Of a stretch of 19,187 nt of DNA, positions 7,033 to 14,367 are shown piece after piece. The notes under the pieces were generated by a model that was given only the letters and a program-made list of their open reading frames with translations, did not search any database and had not been told where the DNA came from. The stretch covers positions 1 to 19,187 of the forward strand of contig CAAGID010000036.1 in assembly GCA_900769815.1 (NCBI GenBank). Reading direction: 5' to 3'. This DNA comes from Clostridia bacterium. GTDB lineage: Bacteria > Bacillota > Clostridia > Christensenellales > QALW01. Position 1 is the stretch's first letter. Every line of letters starts with the position of its first letter. The position numbers and the translations under genes are program-made.

Positions 7033-8427
7033 CTATACATTCTTAAAAATATTATCCAATATATCGCTTGCAGTAACGCCGTAAGGCGTTTTTTCTTTTT
7101 GTGCTAAGTTGCCTGCAATGCCGTGAAGGTAAGATGCATTTATTAAGGCTTCAGTATAGGTGGGCATAATATGAACCATGGATGCAACTATCCCTGCTAA
7201 AACGTCACCGCTTCCTGCCGTTGCCATACCGGGACAACCGAAAGTGGAAATATATGCTTCATTTTCACTTACAATTAAATTATAATTGCTCTTTAATAGT
7301 ACGGTTATACCCGTATCCTTTACAAATTCTTTTGTAATTTCAAAGGGATTTTTTATAAGCTCATCTATGCTTACATTGAAAAGTCTTGATGCTTCGCCCA
7401 TATGAGGAGTAATTATTATAGGGCACTTTGCTTCTTTTATTAAGTCTTTTGTTAAAAAATATAAGCCGTCAGCATCAAGCACAAGAGGTACTGTACAATT
7501 TTCAATAAGAAACTCTAAGGTTTTTAAGTTATCTTCTTTTCTGCCTATACCTGAACCAAAGAGTATAACGTCCTTACCTTTTATAAACTCATCATTTCTT
7601 AAAGCCAGCATAACTTCAGGAGCACGAAGAGTAAAGTTATTTTTAATATCCTCCGTTACCGCCAAGGAAACCTTGCCCGCCCCCGATTTTATGGCAGAAG
7701 CTGAAGCCAGCATTGCCGCGCCCTCCATACCAAAGGAGCCTGCGATAACGCCTATATGACCTTGAGTACCTTTGTGCACAGTCTTTTTAATTTCAGGAAA
7801 CTCAACCTTATTTATTCTTTTTAAATCTGACGAAACCTCAATACCAATATCACAGACCTTAATTTCTCCTGTAAAATCAGCACCTTTATTTATGATAAGT
7901 CCTATTTTTTCAGCCTGAAAGGTAACGGTAATATCTGCCGAAACTGCAATTTCAGCTTCCCCCGTTAAGCCGTTAAGACCTGTGGGTATATCCACTGAAA
8001 CTATTTTAGCCTTGCCTTTAAAAGAATTTATAAGATTAATAGCATCTAAGTATTTACCCTCGATTTTACCTCTAAAGCCTATACCGAAAATTGCATCAAT
8101 AACGCAATCATAATTCTTTTCAGGGGTTGTAATTATATTGTCTTTTACTTTTTCATAAAATTTTCTTGCGTGGTCACTTAATTTTTCAACTTTTCCGATA
8201 AAAAGAATATGCACCTTTTTGCCCATTTCTTTTAGCTTCATCGCGGCAACAAAGCCGTCACCGCCGTTATTGCCCGAATTTGCAACAACAAGAATCTTAT
8301 TATATTTTTTTGCCTCAAGAAACACAAAAGTCCCTGCTTTTTCCATAGCAAAATGTGGTTCAAGCCCTTTTTCAAAAGCAGCGATTTCTGCATTTTGCAT
8401 TTTTTCAGGCGTAACTACAAAGTTCAT
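7033..8427 (-). CDS. nnr: Bifunctional NAD(P)HX epimerase / ADP-dependent dehydratase
   Basis: A 464-residue metabolite-repair enzyme that restores NAD(P)H from its hydrated forms: the N-terminal YjeF_N-type domain interconverts R and S hydrates, and the C-terminal ribokinase-like domain dehydrates S-NAD(P)HX using ADP. Visible motifs are NSGNNGGDG at about 50-58 in the epimerase domain and, in the dehydratase domain, the GSFGMEGAA block, TPHMGEASRLF, and GCPGMATAGSGD at 397-408 with the catalytic Asp at the end. At 464 residues it is slightly shorter than the usual bifunctional protein of about 500, but both domains seem complete. Its ATG overlaps the recX stop by one base (TGATG), and GAGGAA precedes it, so translation is coupled to recX. 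Confidence 0.93.
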   Translation of the reverse strand: MNFVVTPEKMQNAEIAAFEKGLEPHFAMEKAGTFVFLEAKKYNKILVVANSGNNGGDGFVAAMKLKEMGKKVHILFIGKVEKLSDHARKFYEKVKDNIITTPEKNYDCVIDAIFGIGFRGKIEGKYLDAINLINSFKGKAKIVSVDIPTGLNGLTGEAEIAVSADITVTFQAEKIGLIINKGADFTGEIKVCDIGIEVSSDLKRINKVEFPEIKKTVHKGTQGHIGVIAGSFGMEGAAMLASASAIKSGAGKVSLAVTEDIKNNFTLRAPEVMLALRNDEFIKGKDVILFGSGIGRKEDNLKTLEFLIENCTVPLVLDADGLYFLTKDLIKEAKCPIIITPHMGEASRLFNVSIDELIKNPFEITKEFVKDTGITVLLKSNYNLIVSENEAYISTFGCPGMATAGSGDVLAGIVASMVHIMPTYTEALINASYLHGIAGNLAQKEKTPYGVTASDILDNIFKNV

Positions 8428-9047
8428 CAGTCTTCCTCCGTAAATACCCTTTCAATGGCACCTTTGATTACGTCCCACTGAAAACCTTTACGATATAAAA
8501 AATCGTTTATCTTTCTTTTTTGGTCGTAAAGTTCGTATTTTGAATATTTGGGCATCTGCTTTTTTGTAAGCTCAACAGCCTTTTCAAGTTGTTCTTCCTC
8601 AGAAACTTCTTCAAGGACGCTGTTTATTATCTCGTCACTTATCCCCCTTGCTTTTAACTTCATTTTTATGGCGTTTACACCTGCGTTTTTTGAGCTTTCT
8701 TTAAAGTTTTTTGCAAAATTATAATCGTCAATATAATTAAGTTCTTTTAAACGGTTGATAACACGCACAACCGTATCTTCTGAAAACTTCTTAAGAAGAA
8801 AATCCTTTATCTGCTTTTCGCTTTTTTCCGACCGTGACATATGATTAAATGCCGAGGATAAAGCCTGCTTATATTGGTCTTCAATATAAATTTCTTCTAA
8901 GGGCAAAGTGTTTACGTCCTTACCCACTATAAGCCCATATTCAATAACGGCTTCATCAGTTAAAGAAAAAGCGTATTCATCATCAACAAAGACCGATACC
9001 CTTGAATTTTTATGCGTTTGTCTTTCTAATTTTGTTATTTTGGGCAT
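8427..9047 (-). CDS. recX: Regulatory protein RecX
   Basis: A 206-residue helical protein of the RecX family, which binds RecA filaments and modulates strand exchange and the SOS response. The family is recognisable from the repeated three-helix pattern, including the block with LLKKFSEDTVVRVINRLKEL, then YIDDYNFAKNF, and the later GISDEIINSVLEEV. The N-terminal beta-rich segment (VSVFVDDEYAFSLTDEAV) is typical of Gram-positive RecX. GAGGTGG precedes the start. It is the first gene of a two-gene unit with nnr and has its own consensus promoter. recA is not in the window. Confidence 0.92.
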   Translation of the reverse strand: MPKITKLERQTHKNSRVSVFVDDEYAFSLTDEAVIEYGLIVGKDVNTLPLEEIYIEDQYKQALSSAFNHMSRSEKSEKQIKDFLLKKFSEDTVVRVINRLKELNYIDDYNFAKNFKESSKNAGVNAIKMKLKARGISDEIINSVLEEVSEEEQLEKAVELTKKQMPKYSKYELYDQKRKINDFLYRKGFQWDVIKGAIERVFTEED

Positions 9048-9066
9048 TAAACCACCTCAAAAAGAA

Positions 9067-9095
9067 ATTATACAATATTTTTTATAAAAATACAA
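9067..9095 (-). promoter_or_regulatory. Promoter of recX-nnr
   Basis: On the minus strand, TTGTAT (9090-9095), a 17-nt spacer and TATAAT (9067-9072) lie 19 nt upstream of the recX start. No obvious LexA-type palindrome is visible beside it. Confidence 0.75.
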
Positions 9096-9116
9096 GATAT
9101 TTTTGCTTTGCAGGGG

Positions 9117-9146
9117 TTGACGAACGGTGTCGAAATTTGTTATAAT
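9117..9146 (+). promoter_or_regulatory. Promoter of the lipid kinase-antiporter unit
   Basis: TTGACG (9117-9122), an 18-nt spacer and TATAAT (9141-9146). Transcription should begin near 9153, which excludes the in-frame ATG at 9149 and supports the start at 9176. Confidence 0.75.
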
Positions 9147-9175
9147 CTATGGTATATTATAGTACGAGGTATGCT

Positions 9176-10048
9176 ATGTTATATTTTATAGTTAACGCCC
9201 TTTCAGGCAAGGGCAAGGGTAAGGAAGTTTCACAAAAGATACAAGCTATCCTTGAGAATAAAAAAGTTGCATTTCAAATGCTTTTTACAGAGGCAAAGCA
9301 ACACGCCGTTTCCCTTGCAAAGGAGCTTTCAAAAAAAGAGGATTGTAAAGGCATCATTGCCGTCGGCGGTGACGGAACCTTCTCCGAGGTCTTAAACGGC
9401 ATTGACACAAAAATCCCTTTAGGCTTTGTTTCTTCAGGCTCAGGCAACGATTTTATGCGTACCTTTGCCCCTGAAAAAACTTTAGAAGAACAGTTAAAGC
9501 CCATTTTAGAAAACAAAACAAAGCAAATAGACTATATTGAAGTCAATGACCGTCGCTCACTTAACGTTGCAGGCACAGGCTTTGACGTTGATATATTGCT
9601 TCGTGAAGAGAAAGTCCGCAAAGTATTAAAGGGATCGCTCAGCTATTATACCGCTCTTATAATAACTCTTTTTACAATAAAATTTCGTAATTTCAAAATT
9701 ACCATTGATGATAAAACTGAAATAAATGAGCCCTGCCTTATTATGGCAATGGCAAACGGCAGATACTTTGGCGGAGGAATGCCTATTTCCCTTGATTCCT
9801 CACTTGACGACGGCTTAATTGACCTTACAGTAGTTAAAAAGGTGCCCTTATATTCTATCCCCGGTCTTTTGTTGCGTTTTATGAAAGGCACGTTAAAGTA
9901 CTCAAAGAAATACGTTGACGTTTACCGTTGCACTAAAATCAAGTGCCGAGTAACGCCCCAAGTTAAAATTAATTTAGACGGTGAACTTTTTGATATGCCC
10001 GATTTTACCGCAGTTCTCAAAAAAGGCGAGCTGACGGTGTTTGGATAA
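9176..10048 (+). CDS. Diacylglycerol/lipid kinase family protein (DAGK catalytic domain)
   Basis: A 290-residue cytoplasmic lipid kinase of the DgkB/YegS type, which would phosphorylate diacylglycerol or a related lipid to recycle it into phospholipid synthesis. The N-terminal catalytic domain shows the nucleotide-binding GGDGT at 64-68 and GSGND at 88-92, with the opening FIVNALSGKGKG. The C-terminal half is the beta-rich domain ending in LDGELFD...AVLKKGELTVFG. The start is placed at 9176, not at the in-frame ATG at 9149, because the -10 box ends at 9146 and GAGGT lies before 9176. The substrate cannot be told from the sequence. The antiporter gene follows 22 nt later, probably in the same transcript. 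Confidence 0.9.
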   Translation: MLYFIVNALSGKGKGKEVSQKIQAILENKKVAFQMLFTEAKQHAVSLAKELSKKEDCKGIIAVGGDGTFSEVLNGIDTKIPLGFVSSGSGNDFMRTFAPEKTLEEQLKPILENKTKQIDYIEVNDRRSLNVAGTGFDVDILLREEKVRKVLKGSLSYYTALIITLFTIKFRNFKITIDDKTEINEPCLIMAMANGRYFGGGMPISLDSSLDDGLIDLTVVKKVPLYSIPGLLLRFMKGTLKYSKKYVDVYRCTKIKCRVTPQVKINLDGELFDMPDFTAVLKKGELTVFG

Positions 10049-10070
10049 AAATTTATATGGAGGAATACCA

Positions 10071-10946
10071 ATGAAATTCTTTAAAAAGAAGAATGTGGCT
10101 ATGCTTTTTGTTACTATTATCGCAATGTGCCTTGCACCCATTATGGTATATGCAACAGAAACGCCCGTAGCTGATGCGGTTGTAAGCACTACCGCAGAAC
10201 CCGATAAATCAGTAAGCTCAGACGCTTTAGCTGATGACAATCTGACAAAAGAGGAAACAACTGACACTATAGGTGCTGTTGCAGAGCCTGAAACTGCAGA
10301 AGATGAAAATGCCTCTGAGGAAGCAAATCCCAAAGCATATTCAACTTTCTGGGCACTTGTACCGCCCCTTGTTGCTATCGCTTTAGCACTTATCACAAAG
10401 GAAGTTTATTCTTCACTTTTTATAGGTATCCTGCTTGGCGGTTTACTTGCTGCTGACTGGAGTCCTATCAAGGCTTTTGACAGCGTTTTAAACGGAGGTA
10501 TTATTGCCGCAGTTTCCGGTACGGCAGGCATCTTTATCTTCCTGGTTGTATTAGGTGCATTAGTAGCACTTATAAATAAAGCAGGCGGTTCAGCCGCTTT
10601 CGGAAGATGGGCTGAAAAGAACATTAAAACAAAAGTAGGTGCATCGCTTGCAACCTTCGTTTTAGGCGTTCTTATCTTTATTGACGACTATTTCAACTGT
10701 CTTACAGTTGGCTCCGTTATGCTTCCCGTAACTGACCGCCATAAAATTTCCCGTGCAAAGCTTGCCTTCTTAATTGACGCAACCGCCGCACCTATCTGTA
10801 TGATTGCACCTATTTCATCCTGGGCGGCAGCAGTTTCTGAATATACCGAGGGAACAGGCTATTCAGGTATTGAGTTGTTTATTAAGGCTATCCCTTATAA
10901 CTTCTATTCACTTTTGATGCTTGTTTTGTTGTTGCTCTTATTTTAA
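10071..10946 (+). CDS. NhaC-family antiporter, N-terminal half (frame broken)
   Basis: This 291-residue product is the first half of an Na+/H+ (or malate/lactate-type) antiporter of the NhaC superfamily. It opens with a signal-type segment (basic start, hydrophobic stretch to about 24, VYA cleavage-like site at 26-28). An acidic Thr/Ser/Glu/Ala-rich linker of some 60 residues follows, and from about 90 the membrane domain, with the conserved IDDYFNCLTVGSVMLPVTDR block. It stops at 10944-10946 in the middle of a membrane helix (LLMLVLLLLLF). The rest of the family sequence continues at once in another frame from 10946. The start at 10071 is supported by GGAGG; the upstream in-frame ATG at 10041 lies inside the kinase gene. 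Confidence 0.82.
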   Translation: MKFFKKKNVAMLFVTIIAMCLAPIMVYATETPVADAVVSTTAEPDKSVSSDALADDNLTKEETTDTIGAVAEPETAEDENASEEANPKAYSTFWALVPPLVAIALALITKEVYSSLFIGILLGGLLAADWSPIKAFDSVLNGGIIAAVSGTAGIFIFLVVLGALVALINKAGGSAAFGRWAEKNIKTKVGASLATFVLGVLIFIDDYFNCLTVGSVMLPVTDRHKISRAKLAFLIDATAAPICMIAPISSWAAAVSEYTEGTGYSGIELFIKAIPYNFYSLLMLVLLLLLF

Positions 10947-11833
10947 TGAAGGTTGATTTTGGACCAATGCGCAAACACGAGCTCAACGCTTTAAAGGGCG
11001 ACCTTTTCACAAGCGGTCAGGACAACGTTGAAACTATAGAAGCTGAAAAAGCCAATCCCAAGGGCAAGGTTATTGACCTTATTCTTCCGGTAATCGTACT
11101 TGTTGCACTTTCAGTTACAGGTCTTTTATATGTAGGTGAGTTCTTTGCCGGCGCAAACTTCATTGATGCTTTCGGTAACACCGATGCAACGGTAGGTCTT
11201 CCCTGGGGGGCAATTATCGCTCTTGTATTTACAATTATCTATCTTATTGCACGCCGTGTTATTACTTTTAAAGACGCTATGGAATCTATCCCCAAGGGCT
11301 TTAAAGCAATGGTGCCTGCAATACTCATTCTTACCTTCGCAACTGCCCTTAAGAATATGACAGGTCTTTTAGGTGCTGACGTTTACGTTGAAGGTCTTAT
11401 GAAGTCCGCAGCACCCGGTCTTGCAAACTTCTTACCTGCAATTATCTTTATAGTTGCTTGCATACTTGCCTTCTCAACAGGCACTTCTTGGGGTACTTTC
11501 GGAATCCTTATTCCCATCGTACTTTCCATCTTCGACCCAACAAGTCCCTACCTTATTATCGGTATTTCCGCTTGCCTTGCAGGTGCCGTTTGCGGTGACC
11601 ATTGCTCACCCATTTCAGATACAACCATTATGTCATCAGCAGGAAGCCGTTCAAACCACGTAAACCACGTTTCAACACAGCTTCCATATGCATTGCTTGT
11701 TGCAGGCTTATCCTTTGTAATGTACCTTCTTGCAGCATTTATTCCCAATGCATTCGTTCTTCTTCCCATCGGCGTTGTGCTTACGGTAGGCACTCTGTTC
11801 GTAATTAAACTTACGCAGAAAAAAGAAAACTAA
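10946..11833 (+). CDS. NhaC-family antiporter, C-terminal half (frame broken)
   Basis: This 295-residue frame continues the antiporter without loss. It begins MKVDFGPM, which in intact homologues follows a membrane helix directly, and holds the second conserved block GDHCSPISDTTIMSS plus about six membrane segments. Its ATG overlaps the upstream TAA by one base (TAATG), so reinitiation could produce a separate second half. No independent ribosome binding site is visible in the T/G-rich sequence before it. One extra T in the TTTT run at about 10941-10944 would join both halves into one protein of roughly 586 residues. A recent indel or a sequence error is the simplest reading; a functional split is possible. 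Confidence 0.82.
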   Translation: MKVDFGPMRKHELNALKGDLFTSGQDNVETIEAEKANPKGKVIDLILPVIVLVALSVTGLLYVGEFFAGANFIDAFGNTDATVGLPWGAIIALVFTIIYLIARRVITFKDAMESIPKGFKAMVPAILILTFATALKNMTGLLGADVYVEGLMKSAAPGLANFLPAIIFIVACILAFSTGTSWGTFGILIPIVLSIFDPTSPYLIIGISACLAGAVCGDHCSPISDTTIMSSAGSRSNHVNHVSTQLPYALLVAGLSFVMYLLAAFIPNAFVLLPIGVVLTVGTLFVIKLTQKKEN

Positions 11834-11847
11834 TATATAAATAAGCG

Positions 11848-11885
11848 AAACCCCGTTGCAAAATTATTGCAACGGGGTTTGTTTT
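11848..11885. terminator. Shared terminator between the antiporter and pnuC
   Basis: A perfect 14-bp stem, AAACCCCGTTGCAA (11848-11861) with TTGCAACGGGGTTT (11867-11880), followed by GTTTT on the plus strand. On the minus strand the pnuC stop codon (11864-11866) lies in the loop and its last codons form one arm. The T-tract is better on the plus strand. Confidence 0.85.
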
Positions 11886-12538
11886 GCCTGCATTTTCCTC
11901 CAACTTATAAACCCGTAAATGTCATTTGCTAAAAATACTATAAAGCAGATGATTACTGAAATATATGACGGGTCTTTTAACGTTGCAAGAGTCCATAAAA
12001 TTATTAAAACGATATCGTTTAACATATATGCTAAAGCAAAATAAGGGCTTCGCTTATAAGTTAAGAATACGGCAATAAAACTTGTAGTTATTGATACGGT
12101 TGAAAAGAAAAGATTTTCCGTATTAAAATATTTTAATATAAAATAAAATACGGCAGTAACGATTAAGGCGTATATAAAAGTTAAAATTGCGTCTTTTTTA
12201 CTTATCCTGTTAACTTCAACCTGGCTCTTATTTCCTTTATAGGGATGCTTAAGCCAAGATATAAGAGATAAAACTGCCATAGGTCCGGTCATAAAAACAT
12301 ATGTAATAAGCTCGCCATAATATCTAAAGGTATAAGAAATTATACCGTACATAGCACAAAAGATAATCATTAAGATCTGTCCGAAGGGATTCCCCTTTGC
12401 ACAAAAGATAAGCGAGGTAGCACCTATAAGCGATGCAATTAGGTTAAAATAATTGCTTCTGCCAAAAACAACAAAGGATGCAACTATCAATACTACTGAG
12501 CTTACCCATAATCCTATTTCAAATTTTGAAAAACGCAT
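11864..12538 (-). CDS. pnuC: PnuC-family nicotinamide riboside/vitamin transporter
   Basis: A 224-residue integral membrane protein with about seven hydrophobic segments. The family is recognised from GNPFGQILMIIFCAMYGIISY, split around residues 49-69, the following GELITYVFM, and LANDIYGFISWRKM at the C-terminus, which matches the ND-x-Y-x3-W signature of PnuC proteins. PnuC carriers take up nicotinamide riboside by facilitated diffusion for NAD synthesis; close relatives carry thiamin (PnuT), riboflavin (PnuX) or deoxynucleosides, so the substrate is not certain. TAAGGAGGA is an excellent ribosome binding site. A long terminator-like hairpin sits directly upstream. The coding end lies inside the shared terminator. 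Confidence 0.85.
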   Translation of the reverse strand: MRFSKFEIGLWVSSVVLIVASFVVFGRSNYFNLIASLIGATSLIFCAKGNPFGQILMIIFCAMYGIISYTFRYYGELITYVFMTGPMAVLSLISWLKHPYKGNKSQVEVNRISKKDAILTFIYALIVTAVFYFILKYFNTENLFFSTVSITTSFIAVFLTYKRSPYFALAYMLNDIVLIILWTLATLKDPSYISVIICFIVFLANDIYGFISWRKMQAKQTPLQ

Positions 12539-12552
12539 AAATCCTCCTTAAG

Positions 12553-12609
12553 AAAAAAGCATCCGTATAGCACATCTTCAAAGACCTAACGACGTGCTTA
12601 CGAATGCTT
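12553..12609 (-). terminator. Long terminator/attenuator hairpin before pnuC
   Basis: On the minus strand AGCATTCGTA pairs fully with TACGGATGCT (one G-U), and inside it GCACGTC pairs with GATGTGC (one G-U). Six T follow, just ahead of the pnuC ribosome binding site. It ends the upstream membrane-protein gene or attenuates pnuC. A competing small hairpin (GAATG/CATTC, 12602-12616) would use part of the terminator's 5' arm, as an antiterminator could. Confidence 0.7.
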
Positions 12610-12637
12610 AACATTCAACTACCCGGTGGCAGTATAA

Positions 12638-13390
12638 TTATTTAATTTTTTTTATTATTCCTTGCACAATATAAAATAAACTGAAATATACCGCTAAAAA
12701 ACCCACGTAGATAACAAGATATGCCTTATAATCAACACCTAAAAAGGCTTGCACATCATTGCCTGTCATAAAATACATCGGGTCTTTTTCGATTTTCATA
12801 AGATAAATTTCTATAAATGCATATATAAACATAAGCACCAGCCCTAAGGCTTCACAAAAGACCTTTTTGTTTACGGAAAAATCGGTTAATTCAAGACTCA
12901 TCATACTTATTGAAGATATTAAAAGTAATGCGTGAGTTGCTATTGAATAAAGATTTTCAAACAAGATTACATTGTGGTTAAAACCAACCGAGGGATATGC
13001 AAAGAAAATAATTGCATTTAACAGTGCACACATACAAGCAAGGTTATAAAGCCGTCTTTTTCTTACGATAGAAGCGAGCATAACCGTCCAGCAGGAAATT
13101 GCACACCAAGGTCTTGGCAAAAGCGTACCTAAAAGGTTTGTAATATTCTGAAAGTCATACCCTGTTCTCGTAAGATTAATTATTCGTCTAGAAACTTCCA
13201 GAAGCAAAATCAACGAGGCAAGAATAATTATAATATTCTGTCTTGTTTTAAGACTCTTTTTATTAAAGCACCATATAGCACCTATAATAAGAACACAAAG
13301 CACAACGGTAATTATATGAAGCGTGCCCCATCTGCCATTGATAACGGAGTTTTCAGGATATACGCTGTATAACCAATCGTGAAAAGACAT
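12638..13390 (-). CDS. Integral membrane protein, YwaF/TMEM164-like (TIGR02206 type)
   Basis: A 250-residue protein with about seven membrane segments. The short N-terminus with a His (WGTLHII), the LLPRPWCAISCWTVML stretch with conserved-looking Pro/Cys, and the FNHNVILFENLYSIATHALLL block (residues about 137-157) resemble the YwaF/TMEM164-like family. Eukaryotic TMEM164 has been reported as an acyltransferase acting on ether phospholipids; the bacterial members are uncharacterised. I place it there with moderate confidence. GAGGTGAT precedes the start and it has its own promoter. It ends about 100 nt before pnuC, with the long hairpin between, so co-transcription with pnuC would need read-through. 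Confidence 0.6.
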   Translation of the reverse strand: MSFHDWLYSVYPENSVINGRWGTLHIITVVLCVLIIGAIWCFNKKSLKTRQNIIIILASLILLLEVSRRIINLTRTGYDFQNITNLLGTLLPRPWCAISCWTVMLASIVRKRRLYNLACMCALLNAIIFFAYPSVGFNHNVILFENLYSIATHALLLISSISMMSLELTDFSVNKKVFCEALGLVLMFIYAFIEIYLMKIEKDPMYFMTGNDVQAFLGVDYKAYLVIYVGFLAVYFSLFYIVQGIIKKIK

Positions 13391-13414
13391 TGTTAATCAC
13401 CTCGTTTTAAAAGA

Positions 13415-13443
13415 ATTATATCACTTTTTATTACAAAATGCAA
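13415..13443 (-). promoter_or_regulatory. Promoter of the YwaF-like gene
   Basis: On the minus strand, TTGCAT (13438-13443), a 17-nt spacer and TATAAT (13415-13420), with the ATG 25 nt further on. Confidence 0.7.
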
Positions 13444-13480
13444 CAAAATCTCTGTTGTAAATTTTTCCTATATAAAACTA

Positions 13481-13508
13481 AAAATGCGAGAAAGAAAAAA
13501 TTTATCGC
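13481..13508 (-). terminator. Probable terminator of the ZIP transporter gene
   Basis: On the minus strand GCGATAAA and TTTCTCGC pair with one mismatch around a T-rich loop, followed by ATTTTTAG. It starts a few nucleotides after the ZIP stop codon. The stem is modest. Confidence 0.45.
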
Positions 13509-13513
13509 CCCTT

Positions 13514-14266
13514 TTATCCTAATAATACGTCGCTTATAAGCATAAGACAAAAGCCAACTAAAAGAGCGTAGGTTGCACCTCGCTGATTTCCGTTTGCGTG
13601 GGTTTCGGGTATCATTTCGTCGCTTATAACGTAAAGCATAGTACCTCCTGCAAAGGCAAGAGCAAAGGGCAAAATAAAGGAAGCGATACTTACGGCAAAA
13701 TAACCGATAAGCGTCCCTATAATTTCTATTATACCTGTAAAAGCTGCAATTAAGAACGTTCTTTTTGCCGAAACGCCGGTAGCAAGCATAGGTCCTATAA
13801 TAACCATTCCTTCGGGAATGTTCTGTAAGGCTATACCTCCTGCAATCATCAAGGCGTGAGAATCATTCCCCGAACAAAAGCCTACGCCTGCAGCAATGCC
13901 TTCAGGCAAATTGTGTATTGCTATTGCCGTAACGAATAAAAGCACCTTTGAAAGCGCCTGATTTTTATGTTCCTCTTTTTCAACTCCAGCTAATTTATGC
14001 AAGTGAGGTACAAGCTTATCAATAATATTTAATGATATCGCGCCTGCAAAAATACCTGCAACGGTAATTAAAAGCGCCCATTCCCCACCATATTCTATTG
14101 AAGGCAGAATTAAACCAAGCACCGCCGCAGCAAGCATAACGCCTGAAGCAAAGGAAAGAACAATATCAGAAAACTTCTGCGACGTTTTTTTAAATATAAA
14201 TCCTATCAGCGCACCAAGCACGGTAGCACCGCCTACGCCTAAAGCAGTAAGTAATACAAGCTTCAT
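13514..14266 (-). CDS. ZIP family divalent metal transporter
   Basis: A 250-residue membrane protein of the ZIP (ZupT-like) family that imports zinc or other divalent metals such as iron or manganese. Eight hydrophobic segments are visible. The metal-binding signatures are HNLPEG at 118-123 in TM4 and QNIPEG at 148-153 in TM5. A short His-bearing loop (HLHKLAGVEKEEH, 88-100) lies between TM3 and TM4. AAGAGGT precedes the ATG, and a dedicated promoter lies just upstream, directly after the terminator of the zinc-ribbon gene, so the two are separate units. No Zur or Fur box was recognised. Confidence 0.92.
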   Translation of the reverse strand: MKLVLLTALGVGGATVLGALIGFIFKKTSQKFSDIVLSFASGVMLAAAVLGLILPSIEYGGEWALLITVAGIFAGAISLNIIDKLVPHLHKLAGVEKEEHKNQALSKVLLFVTAIAIHNLPEGIAAGVGFCSGNDSHALMIAGGIALQNIPEGMVIIGPMLATGVSAKRTFLIAAFTGIIEIIGTLIGYFAVSIASFILPFALAFAGGTMLYVISDEMIPETHANGNQRGATYALLVGFCLMLISDVLLG

Positions 14267-14297
14267 ATAAAATACCTCTTAAAGATTTATCAGAGTT

Positions 14298-14326
14298 ATT
14301 TTACCACATTTCAGTATTCTTTACAA
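14298..14326 (-). promoter_or_regulatory. Promoter of the ZIP transporter gene
   Basis: On the minus strand, TTGTAA (14321-14326), a 17-nt spacer and TAAAAT (14298-14303). Confidence 0.65.
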
Positions 14327-14329
14327 TAT

Positions 14330-14354
14330 AAAAAAAGGGCAGTTGCCTGCCCTT
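14330..14354 (-). terminator. Terminator of the zinc-ribbon membrane protein gene
   Basis: On the minus strand AAGGGCA and TGCCCTT pair and are followed by seven T. It sits 13 nt after the stop codon and just before the ZIP promoter. Confidence 0.85.
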
Positions 14355-14367
14355 AAAAAACTTTTTA

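Noticed and set aside
9149..9175. Longer N-terminus for the lipid kinase
   Set aside because: The -10 box ends at 9146, so this ATG would lie before the likely transcription start; the family sequence begins at MLYFIVN.
10930..10960. Programmed -1 ribosomal frameshift in the antiporter
   Set aside because: There is no canonical X-XXY-YYZ heptamer in frame and no clear downstream stem or pseudoknot; a T-run indel explains the split better.
12541..12637. Known riboswitch (NAD-II, preQ1, TPP, THF) or T-box before pnuC
   Set aside because: None of the conserved sequences I know for these classes are present, and no T-box antiterminator motif is seen.
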